A stretch of 64,000 nt of DNA. Origin: Sphingomonas metalli (GTDB lineage: Bacteria > Pseudomonadota > Alphaproteobacteria > Sphingomonadales > Sphingomonadaceae). Under the pieces are notes generated by a model. It made no database searches and was not told the origin of the DNA. It saw only the letters and a program-made list of their open reading frames with translations. A program made the translations under genes and the position numbers. The stretch is taken from assembly GCF_014641735.1 (NCBI RefSeq), contig NZ_BMIH01000003.1, positions 62,001 through 126,000 on the forward strand, read 5' to 3'. Below, piece by piece: positions 24,954-35,228 of this stretch (its first letter is position 1; each line of letters opens with the position of its first letter).

Positions 24954-27038
24954 ATGGATCTCGCACGCCTGCTCGCCCCCCGCTCGGTCGCGATCGTGGG
25001 GGCCTCGGACAAGCCCGGCGCACTCGGCCGCTCGGTACTCGACAATCTGGTCCGTCACGATTTCGCGGGCGACATCCACCTGATCAATCCGAAGCGCGAG
25101 ACGATCGCCGGGCGGCCGTGCCTGCCCTCGATCGAAGCGCTGCCGGCGGGCGTCGACGCGGCGGTGCTGGCCATTCCCGGTCCCGCGGTGCTCGACGCCG
25201 TGCGCGCGCTGGCGGAACGCGGGGTGGGCGCGGCGGTGATCTTCTCCGCGGGCTTTGCTGAGGGCGGCGAGGAAGGGCTGGCGGCGCAGGCCGAGGTCGC
25301 CCGCATCGCACGGGCCCACGACATGGTGGTGGAGGGGCCCAACTGTCTGGGCATGACCAACTATCTGGCGGGCGTGCCGCTGACCTTCGTCGAGACGCCG
25401 AAGCTCGATCTGGCCGGAAAGCCGTGCGTCGGCATCGTCTCGCAGTCCGGGGCGATGGCGGTCGTGCTCGGCACGACGCTGATGGCCAAGGACCTCGGCA
25501 TCTCGATCACCGTGTCGACCGGCAACGAGGCGGCGTCGGGGGTCGAGGATTATGTCGACCATCTGATCGACGAGCCGAATACGCGGGTGATCGGGATGAT
25601 CGTCGAGCAGTTCCGCCAGCCGGCGCGCTTCCTCGACCTGGCGGCGCGCGCGACGGCCGCGGGCAAGCGGATCGTGCTGCTCCACCCCGGCACCTCCAGC
25701 GCCGCGCGCGAGAGCGCCGCGACCCACACCGGCGCGATGGCCGGCGACTGGCAGCTGATGAAGACCAAGGTGACGCGCGCGGGCGTGATCCTGGTCGAGA
25801 GCCTCGAGGAACTGGGCGACGTGCTCGACATCGTCGCGCGTGCAAAGCCGGTGGGGGCAGGCGGCGTCGCGGTGCTGACCGAATCGGGCGCGTTCAAGGC
25901 GCTGACGCTCGACCTCGCCGAGCGGATTGGGCTGGCGTTGCCGCCGGTCGAGGGCGAGACGGAGGCGGCGATGCGCGCCGCCATTCCCGACTTCATCGGC
26001 GTCTCCAATCCCATGGACCTCACCGCGCAGGCCCTGGTCGATCCTGACCTCTATCGCCGGACGCTGACCCCGCTGCTGGCGGATCGCGCCTATGCCGCGG
26101 TGGTGCTGGGGATCATCCAGACCGACCCGTCGACCGCGGCACGGAAGTTCCCGCCGATCACCGACGCGGTGAAGACGCTTTCGCCCGACAAGCCGGTGAT
26201 CTTCGCCGGACTGGACGACGGCGCCCCGGTGCCGCCGGAGCATATCGCCGGGCTGCGCGCGGCGGGCGTGCCGTACTTCCCATCTGCCGACCGCGCCTTT
26301 CGCGCGCTGACACGGCTGATCGATGCGGCGGGGCGCGACGCGGCGACGGCCGGTTTCGCACCGGTCGCGGTCGAGGTGCCGGCCGGCGTCGTGCCGGAAT
26401 ATCGGGCCAAGGCGCTGCTCGCGCCACTGGGCGTGCCCTTCCCCCAGGGCGGGTTCGCGACGGATGTCGAGGCCGCCAAGGCGATCGCGGCGCAGGTCGG
26501 CTATCCGGTCGTGCTCAAGGCGCAATCTGCCGCGCTCAGCCACAAGAGCGATGCCGGCGGCGTCCTTCTCAACATCGCCGATGCCGCGGCGCTCGATGCC
26601 GCCTGGGCGCGGCTGTTCGCCAATGTCGCCGCCTATGACGCGGCGATCGCGCTCGACGGAGCGCTGGTCGAGGCGATGGGCGCGCGGGGAACCGAACTGA
26701 TCGTCGGTGCGCGCAACGACCCCGCCTGGGGGCCGGCGATCCTGATCGGCTTCGGCGGGGTGACCGCCGAGCTGTTCCACGACGTGCGTCTGCTGCCCCA
26801 CGACCTGACCCGCGACGGCGTCATCGCCGAACTGCGCCGCCTGAAGAGCGCCGCGCTGCTCGACGGCTTCCGCGGTGCGCCGCCGCTCGACACCGGCGCG
26901 GTGGCGGACATCGTGCTGGCGGTGGGCCGGCTGCTCGCGGGTACGCCGAACATCCGGGAGATCGATCTCAATCCGGTCGTCGCCTATCCGGACGGGGAGG
27001 GCGCCGTCGCGCTGGACGCGCTGATCCTGGCGGACTGA
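24954..27038 (+). CDS. ferA: Feruloyl-CoA synthetase FerA (ADP-forming acyl-CoA synthetase type)
   Basis: 694 residues. Activates ferulate (and probably p-coumarate, caffeate, sinapate) with CoA and ATP. Unlike the AMP-forming Pseudomonas Fcs, this is the nucleotide-diphosphate-forming type as in SYK-6 FerA: a CoA-binding Rossmann domain at 1-130 (SVAIVGASDKPGALGR), succinyl-CoA-ligase-like domains with the phospho-histidine His258 in AATHTGAMAGD, and a C-terminal ATP-grasp domain from about 480 (VVLKAQSAALSHKSDAGGV, then LIGFGGVTAELFHDV and REIDLNPVVAYP). Last gene of the ferulate unit; the next gene is convergent. Confidence 0.94.
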   Translation: MDLARLLAPRSVAIVGASDKPGALGRSVLDNLVRHDFAGDIHLINPKRETIAGRPCLPSIEALPAGVDAAVLAIPGPAVLDAVRALAERGVGAAVIFSAGFAEGGEEGLAAQAEVARIARAHDMVVEGPNCLGMTNYLAGVPLTFVETPKLDLAGKPCVGIVSQSGAMAVVLGTTLMAKDLGISITVSTGNEAASGVEDYVDHLIDEPNTRVIGMIVEQFRQPARFLDLAARATAAGKRIVLLHPGTSSAARESAATHTGAMAGDWQLMKTKVTRAGVILVESLEELGDVLDIVARAKPVGAGGVAVLTESGAFKALTLDLAERIGLALPPVEGETEAAMRAAIPDFIGVSNPMDLTAQALVDPDLYRRTLTPLLADRAYAAVVLGIIQTDPSTAARKFPPITDAVKTLSPDKPVIFAGLDDGAPVPPEHIAGLRAAGVPYFPSADRAFRALTRLIDAAGRDAATAGFAPVAVEVPAGVVPEYRAKALLAPLGVPFPQGGFATDVEAAKAIAAQVGYPVVLKAQSAALSHKSDAGGVLLNIADAAALDAAWARLFANVAAYDAAIALDGALVEAMGARGTELIVGARNDPAWGPAILIGFGGVTAELFHDVRLLPHDLTRDGVIAELRRLKSAALLDGFRGAPPLDTGAVADIVLAVGRLLAGTPNIREIDLNPVVAYPDGEGAVALDALILAD

Positions 27039-27041
27039 CGC

Positions 27042-27227
27042 TCAGGCCTGGCGGCCGCGCCACCAGATCAGCACCGCGCCGCCGACGCCGAGCGCAAGCC
27101 CGGCCAATGCGCCGGGAGTCGCTTCCCCGAACGCGAAACCCACCGCGGCGCCGAGCAGCGGTCCGAGGGCGACGAGCGGACCACCGGCGAGCGGCGAGGC
27201 GGGACGGGGCGGCGGGCGGTCTGTCAT
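27042..27227 (-). CDS. Small membrane protein, 61 residues
   Basis: 61 residues: a proline-rich start (MTDRPPPRPASPLAGGP), two short hydrophobic stretches (LVALGPLLGAAVGFAFG and ALAGLALGVGGAVLIWW), and a basic end RGRQA. That pattern fits a small inner-membrane protein with two helices. It is convergent with ferA (three bases between the stops) and divergent from tamA. Such short annotations in GC-rich DNA can be spurious, but the coherent helices and charged C-terminus support it. No family recognised. Confidence 0.5.
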   Translation of the reverse strand: MTDRPPPRPASPLAGGPLVALGPLLGAAVGFAFGEATPGALAGLALGVGGAVLIWWRGRQA

Positions 27228-27293
27228 CGCGCGTCTTCCTGCCACGGCGGACGGCGACTGAACAGACGCCGCCGACCGTTGTCTCCCTTGTCG

Positions 27294-29285
27294 ATGAACC
27301 CTAAGACCGGCGCCATGTCGTGCCGCGTACGGCGGGCAGGCCGCTCTCTGGCCGGCGCCGGTATCCTTCTTGCCGGACTGCCGGTGCCGCCCGCCCTGGC
27401 GCAGACCGCGTCGCCGCCGGGGGAGACGGGCGCGGCCGGCACCCCGACGCTGGACCCAGACTCGCCCCTCGCGCCGTTGCCGGACATCGGCGTCGAATGG
27501 CCGGACCTGTCGACCGCGCCGGCCGATCCCGGCGCCGCGGCGGCGGTGACCGATGCAGCCGCCGAGCGGCGCTATGGCTGGCGGATCGAGGGCATCGACT
27601 CCGTGGCCACGCCGCTGCTCCGCCAGCGCTTCGCCGACAATTCGACACTGAAGGCGAATGACGGCGAGCTCGCCAACGCGGCGCAGCTCGACCGGCGCGC
27701 GCGCGAAGACGCGGCGCTGCTCGTCTCGCTGCTGCGTGCGGCCGGCTATTACGACGCGCAGGTCACCAGCCGGATCGAGGCGGGCGCGAAGCCGCAGGTG
27801 ATCCTCGAGGCGGTGCCGGGCGGGCTTTACCGTTTCGCCGGTGTCACCCTGGCGGGGGTGGAGGCGGCGGGGAACAAGGCGGACGACCTCACCCGCGCGT
27901 TCGGCGTCCGGCAGGGCGATCCGGTCGATGCCGATGCCGTGGTCAACGGCACGGCCGCGGTCGCCACCATGGCGGGGCGCGAAGGCTTTCCGTTCGCGCG
28001 GGTCGGCGAACCGGAACTGGTCGTCGACCGCAGCGCGCGCACCGCGACGCTGGCGCTCGATGTCGCACCGGGCGGGCAGCGCCGCTTCGGCGCCATCGTC
28101 GCGCTGCCGGGCAATCGTGTGTTCCAGCCCGACCATGTCGGCGAGATCGCGCGCTTCCGCCCCGGCGATCCCTATGATCGCGGGAGCGTCGACGATTTGC
28201 GCCGCGCGCTGATCCAGTCCGGGCTCGTCTCCGCGGTGGCGCTGACCCCGGTCGAGGGGCGGGACCCGGAAACGGTCGACCTCGCGATGAAGCTCGATCC
28301 CGCGCCGCCCCATACCGTGGCCGGCGAACTCGGCTACGGCACGGGCGAGGGCGCGCGGCTGGAGCTGAGCTGGACGCACCGCAACCTGTTCCCGCCCGAA
28401 GGCGCGCTGACGATCCGCAGCGTTCTCGGCACGCAGGAGCAGCTTTCGTCGCTGGTCTTCCGCCGCAACAACTTCAAGGGCCGCGACCGGGTCCTGACCC
28501 TGCAGGTCGCCGCCGCCCATCAGAACCGCGACGCCTATGAGGCGAAGACCTATTCGCTGTCGGGATCGCTCGAACGGCAGACCAACATCTTCTTCCAGAA
28601 GGCATGGACCTGGTCGCTCGGCGCCGAGCTGCTCGCCTCGGACGAGCGCGACGTGATCGCGTCGACCGGCCAGCCGCGCCGGCGCACCTTCCTGATCGGC
28701 GCGCTGCCGACAAGCCTCGTCTATGACGGCACCGACGACCTTCTGAACCCCAGCCGCGGCTTCCGCCTCGGCGGGCGGGTGAGCCCCGAGCTGTCGCTGC
28801 AAGGCGCCGCCTTCGGCTATACCCGCACCCAGTTCGACGCGAGCCTCTACCGCAGCGTGGGCGAGCGCGTGGTGCTGGCGGCCCGGACGCGCCTGGGGAC
28901 CATCCTGGGCGCGCCGCGCGACGCGGTGGCGCCATCCCGGCGCTTCTATGCGGGCGGCGGCGCCTCGGTACGAGGCTATGGCTATCAGTCGATCGGACCG
29001 CGCGATCCCAACAACGATCCGATCGGCGGACGCAGCCTGACCGAGTTCGCCGCAGAGGCGCGGATCCGGCTGTTCGGCAATTTCGGTCTCGTCCCCTTTC
29101 TCGACGCCGGCAACATCTATACCGACGCGCTGCCCCGCTTCACCGGGCTGCGATACGGCACCGGGCTCGGCGTCCGCTATTATTCCAATTTCGGTCCGAT
29201 CCGCCTGGATGTGGGCACGCCGATCAACCCGCAGCCGGGCGACTCGCGCGTCACCGTCTATGTCTCGCTGGGGCAGGCATTTTGA
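27294..29285 (+). CDS. tamA: Outer-membrane translocation assembly factor TamA (Omp85 family)
   Basis: About 663 residues from the ATG at 27294; a TTG five codons upstream is less likely. Signal peptide ends LPVPPALAQ. POTRA domains cover about 80-330 (YGWRIEGIDSV, then LLVSLLRAAGYYDAQVTSRI, then ARVGEPELVVDRSARTATL-like region). The C-terminal half is the 16-stranded Omp85 barrel with RRFYAGGGASVRGYGYQ, the lid-lock RGY motif, and FLDAGNIY plus the terminal VTVYVSLGQAF. With TamB it moves proteins or phospholipids to the outer membrane. The tamB start overlaps its stop. Confidence 0.93.
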   Translation: MNPKTGAMSCRVRRAGRSLAGAGILLAGLPVPPALAQTASPPGETGAAGTPTLDPDSPLAPLPDIGVEWPDLSTAPADPGAAAAVTDAAAERRYGWRIEGIDSVATPLLRQRFADNSTLKANDGELANAAQLDRRAREDAALLVSLLRAAGYYDAQVTSRIEAGAKPQVILEAVPGGLYRFAGVTLAGVEAAGNKADDLTRAFGVRQGDPVDADAVVNGTAAVATMAGREGFPFARVGEPELVVDRSARTATLALDVAPGGQRRFGAIVALPGNRVFQPDHVGEIARFRPGDPYDRGSVDDLRRALIQSGLVSAVALTPVEGRDPETVDLAMKLDPAPPHTVAGELGYGTGEGARLELSWTHRNLFPPEGALTIRSVLGTQEQLSSLVFRRNNFKGRDRVLTLQVAAAHQNRDAYEAKTYSLSGSLERQTNIFFQKAWTWSLGAELLASDERDVIASTGQPRRRTFLIGALPTSLVYDGTDDLLNPSRGFRLGGRVSPELSLQGAAFGYTRTQFDASLYRSVGERVVLAARTRLGTILGAPRDAVAPSRRFYAGGGASVRGYGYQSIGPRDPNNDPIGGRSLTEFAAEARIRLFGNFGLVPFLDAGNIYTDALPRFTGLRYGTGLGVRYYSNFGPIRLDVGTPINPQPGDSRVTVYVSLGQAF

Positions 29286-32200
29286 GGCGGCTGTGGCGTT
29301 GGCTCGCCGGGCTGCTGCTGGCACTGGTCGCGATCGTCGTGGCGGCATTGGTCGCGGTCGACACGCCCTGGGGCCATGATCTCGTCGCCCGGCGGATCAG
29401 TGCGATCCGCACGCCCACGGGCCTGTCCTTCCACGTCGGTCGGCTCGAAGGATCGCTGTACGACCGGGTGACCATTCGCGATCTGGTCGTGTCCGACCTC
29501 GATGGCCCGGTCTTCGCGGCGCCGCGGGTGGAGCTCGACTGGCGGCCATGGCGGTGGCTGCGTAACGAGCTCGCGATCGAGAGCCTCGACGTACCGGTCG
29601 CGCGGCTCGCCCGCGTTCCGCGGACCCGCCCGAGCGGGCGGCAGGGGCCGGTGCTGCCCGACCTCGACATCCATATCGGCCGCTTGCGTATCGCCCGGCT
29701 CGACCTTGCACCCGGTGTGGCGGGTCCGGCGAGGACGCTGCAGGCGGCGGGCCGCGCGGATATCCGATCCGGGCGCGCCCGGATCCGTCTTGCGGCGATG
29801 GCGGCCGGCACCGACCGGCTGTCGCTGGTGATCGACGCCGAGCCCGACCGGGACCGGTTCGATGTGGACGTGCGTGCCGCCGGGCGGCGCGACGGACTTC
29901 TGGCGCAGCTTGCGGGCGGCCGCGGCCCGGTCGTGCTGCGCATCGATGGTGCGGGCAGCTGGAGCCGCTGGCGGGGTACCGCCAAGGGGCTGGTCGCGGG
30001 CGCGCCGCTGGTCGATCTGGCCCTGACCGCCGAGGCCGGCCGCTACGGTCTTTCGGGCACGCTCGCGCCCGCGCCGCTCCTCTCCGGCAAGGCCCAGCGG
30101 CTGACCGCGCCCCGGATCGCGGTGACCGGAGAGGCGAGTTTTGCGCATCGACGGCTCGACGGCCGGTTGCAGCTACGATCGCGCGCGCTCGCGATCGATA
30201 CGACGGGCGAGATCGACCTCGCCGCAGGCTATTACCGCAATGTGCGGATCAGCGCGCGGCTGGCGCGGCCCGAGGCGCTGTTCCCGAACATGAGCGGACG
30301 GGCCATAGCCCTGCGTGCCATTCTCGACGGACCTTTCGCGACCGCCGGCTACGACTACCGGCTGACGGCAGAGCGGCTCGCCTTCGACGAAACTGGCTTT
30401 GAGCGCGCCCGCGCGGCGGGGCAGGGGCGACTGTCGCGCTTCCCCGCGCGCATTCCGATCCGCGTCGCCGCGGACCGGCTGACCGGCGTCGGCGACGTCG
30501 CGGGCGGGATCCTGCGCAACGTGGCGATCGACGGCGTGCTGGTGCTGGATCCGCCGACGCTGACGGGGCAGGGCCTGCGGCTGCGCTCGGACCGGTTGAC
30601 GGGCACGGTGGCGCTGCTCCTCGACCTGCGTACCGGCCAGTATCGGGTCGGGTTGGGCGGGAAGCTCGGCCGCTATCTGATTCCAGGCATCGGCATCGTC
30701 GATGTGGACTCGACGCTGTCGGTGGTGCCGGGCCCGGGCGGGCGCGGCACGCGGATCGTGGGTCGGGGCACGGCAGTGGTCCGGCGCCTCGACAACAGCT
30801 TTTTCCGCTCGCTGACCGGCGGCCTGCCCCGGATCGAGACCGCCCTGGAGCGGACGACCGACGGCATCCTGCACTTCACCAATGCCCGGCTGACATCGCC
30901 GACCCTGACCCTGACCGGCAACGGCTTTCGACGGCGCGACGGCACCTTCCACTTCGAGGGTAGCGGGCGGCAGGCGAGCTACGGCCCGCTGGCACTGGTA
31001 CTCGATGGACGGATCGAAAAGCCCGTCATCGACCTGCGGCTCGCCAGCCCCATTGCGGCGCTCGGCCTGATGAGCGTGCGGGCGCATCTCGACCCGGTGC
31101 CCGAGGGCTTTGCGGTCATGGCGGAGGGCGGCTCGCGGCTGGGGCCGTTCCGGGCGCGGGGCACGATCCTGCTGCCGCCGCAAGGACAGGCCTCGATCGC
31201 CGTCGCCGCGCTCGACGTGGCGGGGTCGCGCGCGACGGGGCGGCTCGGCATCGTCGATGGCGGCTTCGACGGCCGCCTGGCGTTGACCGGCCCGGTCGCA
31301 GGTACGCTCGTCTTCCGTCCCGAGCGCGACCGGCAGCGCATCGACGCGCAGCTCGCCCTCGCCAATGCCGGCTTCTCCGGCGCATCGGTCCGTCAGGCGC
31401 AGGTGACGGGCAGCCTGGTGCTCGATCCCGCCGGCGCGGTGATCGACGGCACCGCGCGCGGAGTCGGGCTCCGCTGGGGCGGCATACGGCTCTCGCGCTT
31501 TGCGGCGAGCGCGCATCTGCGCGGCAGCCAGGGGGAGGTGCGAGCCTCGGTCGCCGGGAGCCGGGGCCGCGCGTTCGACATCCAGACCGTGACGCAGATC
31601 CGCCCGGACGGCTTCACCGTCTCGGCCCAGGGCACGCTCGACCGCCGCCCGCTCGCGCTGGCCGAGCCCGCGCTCGTCACGCGCGACGGAGATGGCTGGC
31701 GCCTTGCGCCGACGCGGCTGACCTTCGCCGGGGGCGAGGCCCAGCTGGCCGGCCGCTGGTCGCCCGGCGGCCTGGCGGTGGAGGCGAGAAGCCAGCGGCT
31801 GCCGCTATCGATCCTCGACATCGGCTTTCCGGGGCTCGGCCTCGGCGGCAGCGCCTCCGGATCGCTGCGCTATGCCGAGGATGCCGCAGGCGTACCGACC
31901 GGGCGGCTCGACCTCACCGTGCGCGGGATGACGCGATCGGGACTGATCCTCACCTCCGCGCCGATCGACATGGGAGTGGCGGCCGTGCTGTCCGCCGATC
32001 GGGCGGGGATCCGGGCGGTGATGGCCTCGGGGGGCAAGACGGTCGGGCGAGCTCAGGCGCGGCTGACGCCGCTCGGCTCCGGCTCGCTGGTCGAGCGGCT
32101 GGAAAAAGCCGGCCTGTTCGCGCAGCTGCGCTATGCCGGGCCGGCCGATGCGCTGTGGCGGCTGAGCGGGGTCGAGCTGTTCGACCTGTCGGGCCCGGTG

Positions 32201-33394
32201 GCGATCGGTGCCGACCTCACGGGGCGCCTGTCCGACCCGCAGATCCGCGGCGCGGTGCAGGCCAACAGCGCGCGGATCGAAAGCGCGACGACGGGAACGC
32301 TGCTGACCGATGTCGCGGCGAGCGGCCGCTTCGCCGGGTCGCGGCTGGCGATCGACCGTTTCGCCGCCACCGCGGGCAAGGGCGGCCGCGTGACGGGCAC
32401 CGGACAGTTCGATTTCGCCGCGCCCAAGGGCATCGGCCTCGACATCCGGCTCGACGCCGATCGGGCGGTGATGATCGCCCGCGACGATATCGGCGCGACG
32501 GTCAGCGGCCCGCTGACCTTCCGCTCCGACGGCGCGGGCGGCACCATCGCGGGCGACTTGACGCTGGACAGGGCCTCCTATCGCCTCGGACGGGCCAGCA
32601 CGGCGACCGCCGCACCGCAGCTGCGAGTGCGCGAGATCAACGTGCCGGGCGGCGACGATGAGGACGAGGCGCCGACCGCACCCTGGACGCTGGCGCTGAG
32701 CGCGCGGGCGCGGGGCGGCGTGATGGTCACCGGCCTGGGTCTGAGCAGCGAGTGGTCGGCCAACCTGAAGATCGGCGGCGCGCCCGACAATCCGGCCATC
32801 ACCGGCCGCGCCAATCTGGTCCGCGGCGACTATGAGTTCGCCGGGCGCGAGTTCGAACTGTCACGCGGGGTGATCCGCTTCGACGGCGCGGTGCCCGCCA
32901 ATCCCGTCCTCGATATCGAGGCGAACGCCGGCGTCACCGGACTGAACGCCGCGATCCGCGTGGCAGGGACCGCGCTGAAGCCGGAGATCAGCTTCACGAG
33001 CACGCCGGCGCTGCCGCAGGACGAGCTTCTGTCGCGGCTGCTGTTCGGGACCTCGATCACCAATTTGTCCGCTCCCGAAGCGCTCCAGCTGGCCGCCGCG
33101 GTGGCGGCGCTGCAGGATGGCGGCAACGGCCTGAACCCGATCAATGCGGTGCGCCGCGCCGCGGGCCTCGACCGGCTGCGCATCCTGCCCGCCGATCCGC
33201 AGACCGGGCAGGGCACGTCGATCGCCGCCGGCAAATATGTGACGCGCCGGCTGTTCGCCGAGATCGTCACCGACGGGCAGGGTTATTCGGCGACCCGGGT
33301 CGAGTTCCAGGTGACGCGCTGGCTGTCGCTCCTGTCGAGCATCTCGACGCTCGGCCGGCAGAGCGTCAACGTGCGCGTGTCGCGGGACTATTGA
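29282..33394 (+). CDS. tamB: Translocation and assembly module protein TamB
   Basis: 1370 residues from a TTG that overlaps the tamA stop (TTGA); LRRLWRWLAGLLLALVAIVVAALV is exactly the expected N-terminal inner-membrane anchor, and no ATG gives a better start. The middle is a long repetitive beta-rich AsmA/TamB-like bridge of the RBG/VPS13-like type. The C-terminal DUF490 domain is clear (LKPEISFTSTPALPQDELLSRLLFGTSITNLSAPEALQLAAA-like region near 1235-1275). TamB spans the periplasm and partners TamA in outer-membrane biogenesis or lipid transfer. Confidence 0.93.
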   Translation: MRRLWRWLAGLLLALVAIVVAALVAVDTPWGHDLVARRISAIRTPTGLSFHVGRLEGSLYDRVTIRDLVVSDLDGPVFAAPRVELDWRPWRWLRNELAIESLDVPVARLARVPRTRPSGRQGPVLPDLDIHIGRLRIARLDLAPGVAGPARTLQAAGRADIRSGRARIRLAAMAAGTDRLSLVIDAEPDRDRFDVDVRAAGRRDGLLAQLAGGRGPVVLRIDGAGSWSRWRGTAKGLVAGAPLVDLALTAEAGRYGLSGTLAPAPLLSGKAQRLTAPRIAVTGEASFAHRRLDGRLQLRSRALAIDTTGEIDLAAGYYRNVRISARLARPEALFPNMSGRAIALRAILDGPFATAGYDYRLTAERLAFDETGFERARAAGQGRLSRFPARIPIRVAADRLTGVGDVAGGILRNVAIDGVLVLDPPTLTGQGLRLRSDRLTGTVALLLDLRTGQYRVGLGGKLGRYLIPGIGIVDVDSTLSVVPGPGGRGTRIVGRGTAVVRRLDNSFFRSLTGGLPRIETALERTTDGILHFTNARLTSPTLTLTGNGFRRRDGTFHFEGSGRQASYGPLALVLDGRIEKPVIDLRLASPIAALGLMSVRAHLDPVPEGFAVMAEGGSRLGPFRARGTILLPPQGQASIAVAALDVAGSRATGRLGIVDGGFDGRLALTGPVAGTLVFRPERDRQRIDAQLALANAGFSGASVRQAQVTGSLVLDPAGAVIDGTARGVGLRWGGIRLSRFAASAHLRGSQGEVRASVAGSRGRAFDIQTVTQIRPDGFTVSAQGTLDRRPLALAEPALVTRDGDGWRLAPTRLTFAGGEAQLAGRWSPGGLAVEARSQRLPLSILDIGFPGLGLGGSASGSLRYAEDAAGVPTGRLDLTVRGMTRSGLILTSAPIDMGVAAVLSADRAGIRAVMASGGKTVGRAQARLTPLGSGSLVERLEKAGLFAQLRYAGPADALWRLSGVELFDLSGPVAIGADLTGRLSDPQIRGAVQANSARIESATTGTLLTDVAASGRFAGSRLAIDRFAATAGKGGRVTGTGQFDFAAPKGIGLDIRLDADRAVMIARDDIGATVSGPLTFRSDGAGGTIAGDLTLDRASYRLGRASTATAAPQLRVREINVPGGDDEDEAPTAPWTLALSARARGGVMVTGLGLSSEWSANLKIGGAPDNPAITGRANLVRGDYEFAGREFELSRGVIRFDGAVPANPVLDIEANAGVTGLNAAIRVAGTALKPEISFTSTPALPQDELLSRLLFGTSITNLSAPEALQLAAAVAALQDGGNGLNPINAVRRAAGLDRLRILPADPQTGQGTSIAAGKYVTRRLFAEIVTDGQGYSATRVEFQVTRWLSLLSSISTLGRQSVNVRVSRDY

Positions 33395-33440
33395 GGATCG
33401 CCGACCCCGTTGCGGCGTTGTCGCCCGCCAGAAAGGACCG

Positions 33441-34427
33441 ATGATGACCGATACCGCCCGCGCCGCCCGCATCACCCGCACCGGCGGGCCCGAGGTGATC
33501 GAGTGGATCGATGTCGACCTGCCGCCCCCGGCGGCCGGCGAGGTCCGCTTCCGCTCCACGGCGGTCGGGCTCAACTATATCGACGCCTATCACCGCAGCG
33601 GACTCTACAGGATCGAGCTGCCGGGCGGGCTGGGGTCCGAAGCGGCGGGGATCGTCGAGGCGGTCGGCGAGGGCGTGGAGGGCTTCCATGTCGGCGACCG
33701 GGTCGGGACCTTCGGTCCCTCCCGGGGCGCCTATGCGACGGCCCGCAACGTCTCTGCCGCCGAGCTCGTCCATCTGCCGGACGCGGTCGACGACCGGACT
33801 GCCGCCGCCCTGCTCCTGAAGGGTGCGACGGTGATGATGCTCGTCGAACCCTGCGCCAAGGTCCAGCCGGGGCAGACGGTGCTGGTCCATGCGGCCGCCG
33901 GCGGCGTCGGGCATCTGCTGGTCGGCTGGTTGAAGGCGATCGGCGCGACCGTGATCGGCAGCGTCGGCTCTCCGGAAAAGGCCGCGATCGCCCGTGCCGC
34001 CGGCGCCGATCACGTCCTCAACCATCGCGACGACGATGTCGCGGCCCGCGTACGGGCCATTACCGACGATCGCGGTGCGGAGGTGGTGCTCGACGGGGTC
34101 GGCAAGGCGACATGGGAGGTCTCGCTGAAGGCGGCGGCGCGCCGGGGCATCATCGTCAGCTACGGCAATGCCAGCGGCGCGGTCGACGGGGTCAATCTCG
34201 GCACGCTGTCGGCACACGGTTCCCTGTACGTCACCCGGCCGACGCTGTTCGACTATGCGACGAGCCAGACGGAGCGGCAGGCGATGGTCGATCGCGTGTT
34301 CGACATGCTGGCGCGTGGCGCGATCCGGCCGCTGATCGGCCAGACCTTCCCGCTCGAACGGGCTGCCGACGCGCATCGCGCGATGGAGGCCGGAGAGACG
34401 CAGGGCAGCAGCGTCCTCACCGTGTAA
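33441..34427 (+). CDS. NADPH:quinone oxidoreductase (MDR family, QorA-like)
   Basis: 328 residues, zinc-free medium-chain dehydrogenase. GroES-like N-domain (VGLNYIDAYHRSGLYRIELP matches the quinone oxidoreductase subgroup) and Rossmann domain with HAAAGGVGHLLVGWLKAIGA (AxxGxG cofactor motif). It reduces quinones, usually by one electron, with NADPH in the cytoplasm. AAAGGA precedes the paired ATGs. It lies alone between tamB and the convergent map gene, with a six-base gap to the latter. Confidence 0.9.
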   Translation: MMTDTARAARITRTGGPEVIEWIDVDLPPPAAGEVRFRSTAVGLNYIDAYHRSGLYRIELPGGLGSEAAGIVEAVGEGVEGFHVGDRVGTFGPSRGAYATARNVSAAELVHLPDAVDDRTAAALLLKGATVMMLVEPCAKVQPGQTVLVHAAAGGVGHLLVGWLKAIGATVIGSVGSPEKAAIARAAGADHVLNHRDDDVAARVRAITDDRGAEVVLDGVGKATWEVSLKAAARRGIIVSYGNASGAVDGVNLGTLSAHGSLYVTRPTLFDYATSQTERQAMVDRVFDMLARGAIRPLIGQTFPLERAADAHRAMEAGETQGSSVLTV

Positions 34428-34433
34428 CGCTTG

Positions 34434-35228
34434 TCAGCGGGCGAGGGCGGTCGGCGGCCTCTCGTCACGGCGGAGGGTCAGCACCTCCACGCCGGTGCGG
34501 GTGACGGCGACCGTGTGCTCGAACTGGGCCGAGAGCCTGCCGTCGTCGGTGGTCACCGTCCAGCCGTCCTCGGCAGTCGAGACCTTGCGCGTGCCCTGAT
34601 TGAGCATCGGTTCGATGGTGAAGACCATGCCCTCGCGCAGCACCATCCCGGTGTTCGGCCGGCCGAAGTGCAGGACCTGCGGCTCCTCGTGCATCTCGCG
34701 CCCGATACCGTGGCCGCAGAAGTCGCGGACGACCGAATAGCCGTTCTTCTTGGCGTGCCGGTCGATCGCCGCGCCGATGTCGCCGAGCCGGGCGCCGGGC
34801 CGGACCTGCCCGATCCCCTTCCACATCGCCTCCTGCGCGACCCGCACGAGCCGACGGGCGCCGGGCGAGGCCGTGCCGGCGATATAGGTCTTGCTCGAAT
34901 CAGCGATGAAGCCGTTCTTCTCGAGCGTGATGTCGAGGTTGACGATATCGCCGTCGCGGATCACCGCCCCGGCGTCCGGAACGCCGTGGCAGACGACATG
35001 GTTGATCGAGCAGTTCAGGACATATTGAAAGCCATATTGCCCCTTGCTCGCCGGGCGGGCCGCCAGATCATGGGTGATGTAGCGGTCGACTAGATCGTTG
35101 ATCGCCAGCGTCGACATGCCGACCAGATCCTGTCGGTCGAGCATCTCGAACACCGAGGCGAGCAGCCGGCCCGAGATGCGCATCAGCGCCAGTTCGTCCG
35201 ACGTCTTCACCATGGCGCGCACTGCCAT
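34434..35228 (-). CDS. map: Methionine aminopeptidase, type I
   Basis: 264 residues. Removes the initiator methionine from new proteins. All five metal-ligand regions of the pita-bread fold are visible: GDIVNLDITLEKNGFIADSS (two aspartates), RDFCGHGIGREMHEEP (histidine), VFTIEPML (glutamate) and LSAQFEHTVAVT (glutamate). HVVCHGVPD carries the substrate-binding histidine. Length agrees with E. coli Map. The start at 35228 has no clear ribosome site; MVKTSDE five codons later is an alternative. Presumably essential. Confidence 0.95.
   Translation of the reverse strand: MAVRAMVKTSDELALMRISGRLLASVFEMLDRQDLVGMSTLAINDLVDRYITHDLAARPASKGQYGFQYVLNCSINHVVCHGVPDAGAVIRDGDIVNLDITLEKNGFIADSSKTYIAGTASPGARRLVRVAQEAMWKGIGQVRPGARLGDIGAAIDRHAKKNGYSVVRDFCGHGIGREMHEEPQVLHFGRPNTGMVLREGMVFTIEPMLNQGTRKVSTAEDGWTVTTDDGRLSAQFEHTVAVTRTGVEVLTLRRDERPPTALAR

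Noticed and set aside
24030..26801. Open minus-strand frame of 923 codons across ferB and ferA
   Set aside because: It is antisense to two well-identified genes. The translation is rich in arginine, histidine and aspartate with no recognisable domain, the usual shadow in high-GC DNA.
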